DNA of 64,000 nt from positions 9,258,501-9,322,500 of the forward strand of contig NC_051101.1 of the NCBI RefSeq assembly GCF_901709675.1. The letters are read 5' to 3'. Both the position numbers and the translations under genes were made by a program. This DNA is from Syngnathus acus. Lineage: Eukaryota; Chordata; Actinopteri; Syngnathiformes; Syngnathidae. Below the pieces are notes generated by a model, which ran no database searches, was not told where the DNA came from, and saw only the letters and a list, made by a program, of their open reading frames with translations. The number at the start of each line of letters is the position of its first letter. Within the stretch, counting starts at the first letter, position 1. Below, one piece after another: positions 56,199 through 64,000 of the stretch.

Positions 56199-57926
56199 AG
56201 TGAGTCATGTGGTAATGGAGCTTCCTCCTTCCCAGCGGTGGTCATTGGAAGAGGCTCCGTGCAGGCTGTTAGTCAGAAGAAAGGCATCGCACACCTTGTA
56301 ACACCGCAAAAATGCTGCTAACTCTCAATCATATGTTTCAGGGATTTTCTGAATGGAACAAAAGAATAATTTTGGTATGTTTTTTAAAAAAAGAATGCTT
56401 GAGGAAGCGGCAGTACTAAAAGAAAACCCACAAAGCACAGGGGAAAAAAAAAAAAAAGCACACTCCTCGCAGGCCACAAACTATGTTCAAACCCCAAACA
56501 CAGCGAAGCAGACGTTCTTATCACTACCCCCCCACACACTTTTAATCAGGTTGACTCAATCCTCCCTGATAAATGAAGTGCATGCTTATTAACTGGTATA
56601 ATGTTTTTCTCCCCACCCACCTGACTTTTCTAATTACCCAACTTGCTCAGTTTTCACGTCATCCATTACTAGATTGTTAGGGTGTAAAGTAAAAGAGGGT
56701 GGGTGTTGTGGTAGGAGTCTCCATCACAGCCTCCGCAGTGAGCATAAATCAGCAAGCTAATAAATTGAAAGCCAAATGACTTCTTGGCCCCAACATATAT
56801 CACGGAATCATGGCGGCAACTCAAATGAAGCCTCGTGCACCCAAGGGGGACAGAGGAATGCTTCTGTTCATACAAAGTGATTTGTGGATGGCTCCCAAGT
56901 TTGTTGGCTGCAGAAAGCAACCTACCACAAACTTCCAAGCTCACTTATCTTAATTTGCAGTGGCTCGTTACTCCATTATAGCTTCGAGTTTGCAGCAAAT
57001 CTTCAAAATGGGATTTTAAATCTGCTGATGCGGATATTAAGGAACTATACTAATATTATTCTTTATTATGCCCTGGTAGATAATTCTGAACAGCTCATAG
57101 TTATTCGATATAGTTTAAACAATGGCGCCATCATCTGGTTAAAACATGTCACGACATAGTTTGAGCCTCTTTTTTTTCATCTTCAATAAAGAGACCAAAA
57201 CCTGTTGAATTAAAAGAAATATATGCACTATATTATTAAAATACAGTGACCATATATTTTGCAAAATTCTTAAGTTATATTTAATAACTTTAAACGTCAC
57301 GTCTGTCGACCGGAAATACTTAACGAGGTGTGCGTGAGCTCCAGGCTTTTTCCGAATGACGCACACCTAGAAAGTATGCAAAGGCGGCTTATTTGAAATC
57401 GACTTTTAGAGTTTCAACTGCGTTTGCAATGTAAGTAAGCTTTACACTCTACTCAAACCTCCGCATTGATCACTAAAGTGTTTTATTTAGTCAATGTGAG
57501 CATAATTCTAAAGTAAACCTGAGTGTTATTTGGCCAAATCCTGTTTTGCATTTGTTTGCCATCATTTTGCACACCTCTGATGTTTGTGTTTATGTCTTTA
57601 ATGCATATTTTTAGTACTTTTAAAAAAACCTTTTTTTTAGGTTTCAACCCCTGTTTAAAAATGACATTATTGTTAAATGTTTTGAACTAAATCCAGTGTG
57701 CCCTTGACCTCAATTTCCATTTCTACAATCACCCAAATCAGTTGGCTCTATTTCCTGTTATAATTTGCAGATTTATTTTGCCTCAGGTGCGTTCCCTCAC
57801 CCAAAACCAATTCAGTTAAGCAGTGTGTGATTTCAACTCTAACTGAAGTTTAAATAGTGCTTGCAAAAAGAAAAACATGAATAAAATCAGACCACTACAG
57901 CAACATCGTGTACATACAAAGTCACA

Positions 57927-58549
57927 TTTATTTTTACATTTGATTCCTTCAGTTGGTTTATTGCAGTTAATGTTTGTTTCCTTCAAATGCAACACTTTAT
58001 TGAGCATGGCATTACTTGAAACAATGATCCATAGTGCATCTTAAAAATATTTGGCAACGTTGTGTATCGGACATTACGGTGCTTTCCACAATGTGATGTT
58101 ACAATACAAAATCTCAAGTACATGTTCATTATCTCTTTGGGAGAGCATTGAGGAAATATATAAATCATACAATTTAATGCATGTAAATGACTTTCACATT
58201 ACTTGGTGTCTCAACAGAGTTGCTGTATGTTTCAGATCAACTGTTTCAAATATAAGTGATAGAACCTCTACTCAAAAGGAAGTCTGGAAGCGCACAGTAA
58301 TAATAATAATAAAAAATACAATACAACATGTGGCAACCATAATTATTTGATTAATGTTAACATTTTATGAGTACAAAAATTTCAGTTTCAGTGCTAAAAC
58401 GTTACTGTTAAGTGTTATCTCATTTAGATTAATACAACGTACTGATGAATAAACAGGCCTTCATTATTTTCACTGTTGCAGTTAAAGGGCAAAGACAGTT
58501 GATAAACAAACAGAAGAAGTGCAGGGATGGTGCTCTGATTACAAAGTGC
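57927..58549 (-). other. macc1: probable macc1 3'UTR
   Basis: AT-rich DNA after the stop codon. AATAAA hexamers on the - strand lie at 58001-57996, 57962-57957 and 57932-57927. Which one is used cannot be decided from sequence. Confidence 0.5.
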
Positions 58550-58753
58550 TTAGATCTTTGGGTATGCAGAGGCCCGAAAGAGATCAAGGCAGTTGACTGT
58601 GATGAGGGCGCCGGTCAGGTGCCTCCACTGTCTGGTAGCGGGGTTCTTCATCTTATCTAGGACCAAGTGAAGGTCTTGAATCATGTCTCTGTAACTGTGT
58701 CCGTAACGTTGACTCCAGGAGAACAGGAAATCGTAAGCAGGTTTCCACATCAA
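58550..58753 (-). CDS. macc1: macc1 last coding exon 4
   Basis: Acceptor GTCTTACAG, TAA at 58550. It encodes [18 protein letters not shown] and [20 protein letters not shown], matching the human C-terminus ([34 protein letters not shown]). The last residues after DLFRASAY differ, as is common at the end of this protein. Confidence 0.95.
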   Translation of the reverse strand: MMWKPAYDFLFSWSQRYGHSYRDMIQDLHLVLDKMKNPATRQWRHLTGALITVNCLDLFRASAYPKI

Positions 58754-61376
58754 CTGTAAGACGTTGAGGAACAACAATACACATTTTTTAAAAGTGCTAC
58801 TTTTATGATGTTTTTAAAATAAATCAACAGAAACATATAAGACAGAGTGTCATCAAAATAACTGCAGTTGAGAAAAACTGGAGGACTGATGAACTGACCT
58901 GAGCCCCAACTTCTCCATTCTTTCCTCTGTGTGGGGCCTCATAGACAGCAATCTGAGAACTGGTCAGCTTTCCCATTTTATCGGCGAGCTCCCTCCATCG
59001 AATCCCTAGCTCCACAGCGGTTGACAGGATAACCGTATTCTGAATCAGCTGGGCCACAAGACTGATATTGTCCATCTTTAACAGACCCTTAAAAGACAAA
59101 CACACTAGTCAGATTAATGACAACAAAATCATAACTGATTGTTGACAATGTGGATGTGAAATATCGTTTTACTTACAGTCATAAGTTCGTGTAGGAATTT
59201 CTTGCCACTATTCTCCGCGTGGCAGTCTTCCTTCAGCTTTTCCAGCACACAGGCCACCTTGTCGGCCTCCGTTTCAGCAACTCTGCGAGTAATACTGTCC
59301 AGTGACAAATTGTAATACCCTAAGGCATTTGCAAAACCTCTCCAGTTGGTCAGATGCTCCGTGACTAGTGTCTGGATATCCGAGTACATGTATGTAAGCT
59401 TCATGAAGGGCAGCGTCATGTTGTCCAGGAGCACCTCTGTGCTCATGCGAATCCCGGTGAAGTCAATCACTTGATCGGCTGTAATGACCTTGACATTTTT
59501 GCAATGTATCAAACCAGTTCTCCCCCGGAGGAATGCGATGTACCACTCCTTTCCCTTTGAATTCCCCACGGATCTAACAGTCGCCTTTGATAGGAGAGCC
59601 ACGGTGTCTCCCTTGAAGTACTCCAGAAGGTAGTCCACACGTGATTGACGGAGAACTGACTTTAGGGCTACACCGTACCATTTTAGGTTCACAGGTCCGT
59701 CTTTGAATATAGGGAAATCTGGCAACCGATCCTCGGGAATTGAGGATGTTCTCAACACCTGGACGACTTTTCTACTCGTCTGATTTGACATGCGTTTTTC
59801 CGATCGAATGGGTGCGGCTGGAGGCGAAGGGACCTGGAAATGCGCAATGGGGTTGGAGTTTGATTCGGTTATTTGCAGGTCTAACTCAAATGGACCTATG
59901 TCTTTGTTGCTAGGATAAGATAAGGCCACCGGTAAATGCAGCACTGTTCCTATTTTCAGCTGGCTCTGCCTGACTTCTTTCACCTTGTCCTCAAGTCTTA
60001 TTCTAAACATGGAGCCCTTGACAGTGGTGGTAACAAACAGGTCATGCAGATTGTCAGTCCTAAGGTGATGCACTCCCCAGAGCTGCAGTACGAGTGGAGG
60101 CAGTTGTTTGTTACCTCGACAAATATCTGAAAAGGGAAGCTTTGACGGTACCTCTTTGTGACAGCACACAACTATTACAACCTTGAAAGACGGATGGATG
60201 TACCTGGGGCCATAGATGGCAACAGTGATTTGGCGGTGAAGGTAATCCCAGACTGACATAGCCGGGGACTGAATAGCTGAGGCCTCTGCAACTGCTACCA
60301 CATAAAAATGTGTCTTCAGCTGCTGGAGCTTCATCTGCATCATGTTCTCGACAATGTTACAGTCATTCACTCTAATATAGGGCCCTTCTCGTTTGCAAGA
60401 CAAGAGTCCGACCACTGTGGTCAGGAGCTGACTAAGCGGGTCTCTCCGTACTTCTCCGGACAGTTTAATTTTCAGGGAAATGGAACTTTTTGTGTTGATG
60501 TTGCTGAGGACTACTTCCAGAAGTGGACTCATAGTGGTCATGTAGTTGTTGTTGAGTCCAGGAGGAGGGTCAAGCATTGCCTTCAGTGTTACTTCCTGAA
60601 CTTCACCAGGAGGGACGTGGCCTTCTGGGACAGCAATACTGATTTCCGAGTCTGGCAGCTGAACTGTGCCTCCATCATGGCCGATTTTGCAGATGACCTG
60701 AAAGTTTGAAGCCTGAGTCTGAGCCCATCCAGGACTCTGACTTATCAGATTGAGGTCCAGGCAGGAGCGAGTTAACTGTCGGTGGCTCAGCCAAGCCATC
60801 TTATAGGCTTCTCTATCATTTTTCAGCCATTCAAAATCAGGATTTAGAACAGGGTGTGGTGGTTTGAAGATGTCTCCCCTTTTTGGTGCCTTTTGCTCAG
60901 AATTTCCATCCAGAAGGTCATTGGCGCTCTTCCATCTCCCCGATCTGTTATCTTTGATTTTCTTTTCCAGGAAGTGCCCTGCGTTGTCCTCATCTGAAGA
61001 TGTGCTGATAGTGTCCCCATTTTCTGTGTTCAGGTGGTTTATAGTCTCATGGAATGTGCCGGATGTGTTGGAAATAAGCTTATCTGATTGGCCGTGCACA
61101 ATGTCATCTAAGAAAGGATTTGACTCAGACAGCTTGTTCCAAAAGGGATTTTGTCTTGACTTGTCATAGCTTTTTCTTGTTTGAGGCTCTTTTCCATCTA
61201 TTAAAAAGCATAATTTTAGCAATAATTCTGCTTTGAAGACTTTACAATAGTCTTTAAAATTTAAAGAAATTACCATTCTGATCTTTACCATCCAAAGCAT
61301 TTTCATCCAGATCAATCAATGTCCCCTCAGATTTGCTACGTACAAGACTCCCTGCACACGGCAAGGAGTTTGCCAT
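58550..61376 (-). CDS. macc1: macc1, MET transcriptional regulator / ZU5-SH3-death-domain adaptor (whole span)
   Basis: Join on the - strand: 61376-61274, 61197-59177, 59087-58899, 58753-58550; 2517 nt, 838 aa plus stop. Human MACC1 is 852 aa. N-terminal endocytic motifs NPF at 51-53 and 61-63 are embedded in [17 protein letters not shown], as in human. [20 protein letters not shown] at about 157-176 is near-identical to human. Then come a ZU5 domain (about 200-335), a UPA-like region (about 350-490), a variant SH3 (about 555-607, [11 protein letters not shown]) and two C-terminal death-like domains (about 615-720 and 725-838). In mammals it promotes MET expression and traffics with clathrin and the transferrin receptor. 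One exon holds 80% of the coding sequence. Confidence 0.95.
58899..59087 (-). CDS. macc1: macc1 coding exon 3 (death-like domain)
   Basis: Acceptor GTCTTTTAAG, donor GCTCAG|GTCAGT; phase 0 at both ends. It encodes [20 protein letters not shown] and [11 protein letters not shown], ending [14 protein letters not shown]. These match human ALLKMDCQELVARLIQ, WRELAEKL and IPHRGNTGDV. Confidence 0.95.
59177..61197 (-). CDS. macc1: macc1 coding exon 2 (large exon: NPF motifs, ZU5, UPA-like, SH3)
   Basis: 2021-nt exon from acceptor TTTTTAATAG to donor ATGACT|GTAAGT. The open frame continues past both ends into intron, so the apparent 728-residue ORF overstates it. It encodes residues 35-708 with [29 protein letters not shown] (ZU5), [31 protein letters not shown] (SH3) and [10 protein letters not shown], all recognisably MACC1. 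No frameshift or premature stop is present. Confidence 0.97.
61274..61376 (-). CDS. macc1: macc1 coding exon 1
   Basis: The exon begins at acceptor TATTTACAG|ATGAAAATATGGC (61384); the coding ATG is at 61376 with A at -3 and G at +4. It encodes 34 residues, including [16 protein letters not shown], similar to the SMSEANLIDMEAG segment of human MACC1. Donor CAGAATG|GTAATT, phase 1. An out-of-frame ATG sits at 61384. Confidence 0.85.
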
Positions 61377-61668
61377 ATTTTCATCTGTAAATAGGAAAAA
61401 AAAATTAGACTGTGGTAAGAAGAAAATGAATCTGAAAAGAAGGCAGTAATGTTGCTTATAGGTCCTTTAGACTCCTCAAATTTATATTAACCTCCCCAAG
61501 TTGTAAACGAACAATAAAGTGAACACGATCGTGCTAACACGCGAAAACGGACTTCTAAAGGAATCTAAACGAACATTTGGAGCAATACTACATTGTCCTA
61601 AAGGTGTTAGACACGTTTCCTCAATTTAGAAGTTTTATTTTGACTTTTAAATGTTTTTTTTAAAATTT

Positions 61669-61731
61669 GGAAAAAATCCGCGATGTAGTGAAGCCGCGAT
61701 AAACGAAACGCGAAGTAGCGAGGGATCACTG
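61669..61731 (-). mobile_element. pogo/Tigger-like transposon end fragment
   Basis: On the - strand it begins CAGTGATCCCTCGCTACTTC, then CGCG..TATCGCGGCTTCACTACATCG, like the terminal repeat of Tigger-type elements, and abuts a TA. Only one end is present. Confidence 0.5.
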
Positions 61732-62534
61732 TATCAGCATTTTCCTCCATTACATACGCACCATTTGTCATCTAGATTTGAGAAAGGAAGTAGTTGCAAC
61801 TAGGAATACCTGTCACCTATGGCTCAAGTAAATATTTTTCACATAACTACGAAACAACAAAGACTTGACTGCTCAAGTTACTTTTTCTTCAGTACAGAGA
61901 GTCTCTTGTAGGGAAACAGTACCCGAAGTGGAAGAAAGCCTCACTTGTTAGTGTCACGTTGTTTTCAACTCATTCATGACATGTCACAATGAGTCAGTCA
62001 TCAATAATAATCTTTCTTACTACCAATGCACAAAAACAGGTTAGTCTTGTCAGGCATTCTGACGTTTACAGTCTTTCTGCGCCTCTAGTTGAGAACTGTC
62101 CATACTGTCTATTTTCACCACTAGATGTAGCCAATGATCTTAGCAAATATAGTAAAACTGATATTTTCATATACATTCAAATGAGAGTAGCCCAGGACAC
62201 AAAACAAGAAGTGTCTCAGCGTCCTGACAGGTGTGTGTGTCCAGTGGTTACACATTAATAACGCTTTAACTGCCTCTTCAGTATCGAGCCATGCTGTATA
62301 TAACGATGATACTTTAAAACAGAAAATAAATCTCCCACCGTCGGCATGAGATGTTTGTAGTTTTTCCTCTGCTGCGATGTCAGAAAAAGCTCCAAAAGCA
62401 TGAACTTTTAGATTTATGAAGCGTGTCCTCGTTACGGTTTCGCTCTGCCTTCACACACACCAAGCATGTTGGGATTGCGAGTCTGAGGAGGGACACATTT
62501 GCCCGGTGGAGGAGGGGCCTGTTCGCTGTGTGGG

Positions 62535-62554
62535 ACTACATCCCCCACAATGCA
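62535..62554 (+). promoter_or_regulatory. ZNF143-type promoter motif, probable macc1 5' region
   Basis: ACTACATCCCCCACAATGCA closely resembles the vertebrate ZNF143/THAP11 promoter element ACTACAnnTCCCAnnATGCA. It lies in a GC-richer 200-bp patch (62410-62620) about 1.2 kb 5' of the macc1 coding start. This makes it the best candidate for the macc1 promoter, though the first noncoding exon is not defined. Confidence 0.5.
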
Positions 62555-64000
62555 TCTCCGTGTTTACGCAAGAGATATTACAACACCTGAAACTGAGCGG
62601 CGGTTTTGGGGGCTTCTAGATAAGCGTGCCAGTGACGAAAGATGTTGCACTGGAAGCCAAAACGTGTGATTTAAATCAAGTATATTTAATTTAGACACAA
62701 AAATAATAATAATAAAATACAGCAGAGTGCTGTAAATTCTGCTATTCTGGTTTCCAAATAGTGCTAAGCAGTTGTCTGTGGAGGTTTTTTTTTTTTTTTA
62801 GTACTGATTTTACTTTGTTTGGGTATCACTGCTCTTTTGTATGATAAAACCCCAAAGGAAGGTTAACTGGAGTTAACCCCGTCAAGGACAGCAGCCATGC
62901 TATCTAATTGACCATTTACTCATTAACTACATGAAGGCTGACATGTTTATAATCGTGCACAGGGCCACGATTATTATTATTTTTTGCATACTATATATGA
63001 TTTAAATACATATATTTGTGCATATGATGTAAAATGGCACTTCATATTAATACAGATGAAAATCTTATTCTGCATTTAAATTGTAAATGAATTATGTATT
63101 AGCACATGGCTTTATTCACCTGCAGACAATGGCTTACTTTAATTCAAATTTCATCCATCAATCTATTATCATCCCTTATCTGTTTTGTTCCTAAATGCGA
63201 TCAATTAGTAGTCTTAGAACGCTTTTCAGCATTTGGTGAACGCATCCAGCGTTGCTTCGTTTTTGTTTTCAGTTTGCAAGAAAAATGATCTGAAGGTGTT
63301 TTCACTTTAGCCACATGGTGGTGCCAATGCACTAACATTCCTTTAATTCCCAACGGTCATGCTTTTTGGTTTCACTGAGTCAATATGGAGACCAACTCTG
63401 AATCAGTTAAGTTAATTCATAGTATCACAATAGTCAACAACAGTGCAATGTAAGGCTTTAAAATCGTGCCCAGTGTCTAAGTTGAAACTATCTATACTGT
63501 GTTGTATTAAGTGGAACCTCCAAATATGGACACAATCTGTTGTAAGTTTTTTCAAATTTCAAAATATGTTTTACCATATGATATAATGAAAGAAAGAAAA
63601 GAAAAACTCATTGGTGGATTAAAATGGTAATGGTTGCTTTCTGAGGTGAAGTCTCACAAGATTTGCCAATGTGCATGATAAGTATTGTTTTTTAAATGTG
63701 TCGTTGAGAGTTTTTTTAATGGCTGCCCTAGTATGATAATGATTGGGAAATAAAGGTCGTATAAATTAAATAAGATGGAGCCCAATTACAGTCACGGAAA
63801 AAGAAAATATCTTTTTATTTTATATCTGAAAATACTTTTCCATTGCAACTCTTCAGCTGGTTGTTTCACTCATTTTAAAATAGTACTCTGTCAGAGTTAG
63901 TACGAACACTCTGACTTGTTTTAGTACTTTGAATGTTATCCAAAACTCAAGATCAGTCCATTTGGTAGCAGTGGTAGTTACCAAGCCTGTGATTTTGTCT

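Larger units (their letters stand above)
49943..57926. other. gene-free interval between twist1 and macc1
   Basis: About 8 kb holding tetranucleotide arrays (50061-50292, 56161-56198), MITE remnants and GC-richer blocks at 52440-53500, 53760-53960 and 54660-55060. No bHLH frame that could be ferd3l, and no polr1f (twistnb) or tmem196 exon, is recognised. Confidence 0.6.
61385..64000. other. macc1 5' intron/upstream region; no other gene seen
   Basis: AT-rich, with short frames of no family resemblance. It contains a pogo/Tigger-like transposon end (61669-61731) and the ZNF143-type motif (62535). In human ITGB8 lies beyond MACC1; no part of it is visible before the window ends. Confidence 0.5.

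Noticed and set aside
60308-60709. 133-codon frame on the + strand
   Set aside because: Antisense shadow of the large macc1 exon.
1-64000. tRNA, rRNA, microRNA and CRISPR-like structures
   Set aside because: No cloverleaf with A/B boxes, no rRNA-like block and no regularly spaced identical repeats with unique spacers were seen; the tandem arrays are microsatellites.

Overview
The window is teleost fish genomic DNA. Three protein genes can be read from it. They are the fish counterparts of three neighbours on human chromosome 7p21: hdac9b on the + strand (coding 9.6-25.3 kb), twist1 on the - strand (coding 49.2-49.7 kb) and macc1 on the - strand (coding 58.5-61.4 kb). Short GT-AG introns, (CA)n, GATA, CTGT and TTTC microsatellites, and small non-autonomous DNA transposons with inverted ends all fit a compact ray-finned fish genome. 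I cannot name the species.

Layout. 1-9.2 kb: no gene, AT-rich DNA with a 340-bp GTTA/GATA array, a hAT-type MITE and a local duplication. 9.2-9.7 kb: hdac9b promoter-proximal DNA with MEF2, E-box and octamer sites, then the first coding exon. 9.7-25.3 kb: eleven hdac9b coding exons whose splice phases all agree, giving 596 residues from the conserved start or 625 from an upstream ATG. 25.3-26.85 kb: its 3'UTR with twin poly(A) signals. 26.85-47.9 kb: about 21 kb without a recognisable gene, with several candidate regulatory blocks. 47.9-49.9 kb: twist1, with one coding exon, a 3'UTR intron, a noncoding last exon and a TATA/CCAAT promoter. 49.9-58 kb: gene-free, with microsatellites next to the twist1 promoter and two promoter-like motifs. 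58-61.4 kb: macc1, four coding exons, 838 residues. 61.4-64 kb: probable macc1 5' region with a ZNF143-type promoter motif.

Function. The hdac9b product is the MITR form of a class IIa deacetylase. It has the CtBP motif, glutamine-rich region, MEF2-binding helix and both 14-3-3 serines, but it ends at a read-through tail. No exon of the catalytic domain is recognisable in the following 38 kb. It should act as a MEF2 co-repressor without its own deacetylase. twist1 encodes a bHLH factor of mesenchyme and neural crest. In mammals its enhancers lie in and around HDAC9, so the gene-free DNA here is the likely place for fish twist1 enhancers. macc1 encodes a ZU5/SH3/death-domain adaptor. FERD3L, TWISTNB and TMEM196, which separate TWIST1 from MACC1 in human, are not seen between twist1 and macc1.

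Limits: exon ends were set by eye from splice consensus, reading frame and remembered family sequence. No alignment or search was run, and transcript ends are estimates.
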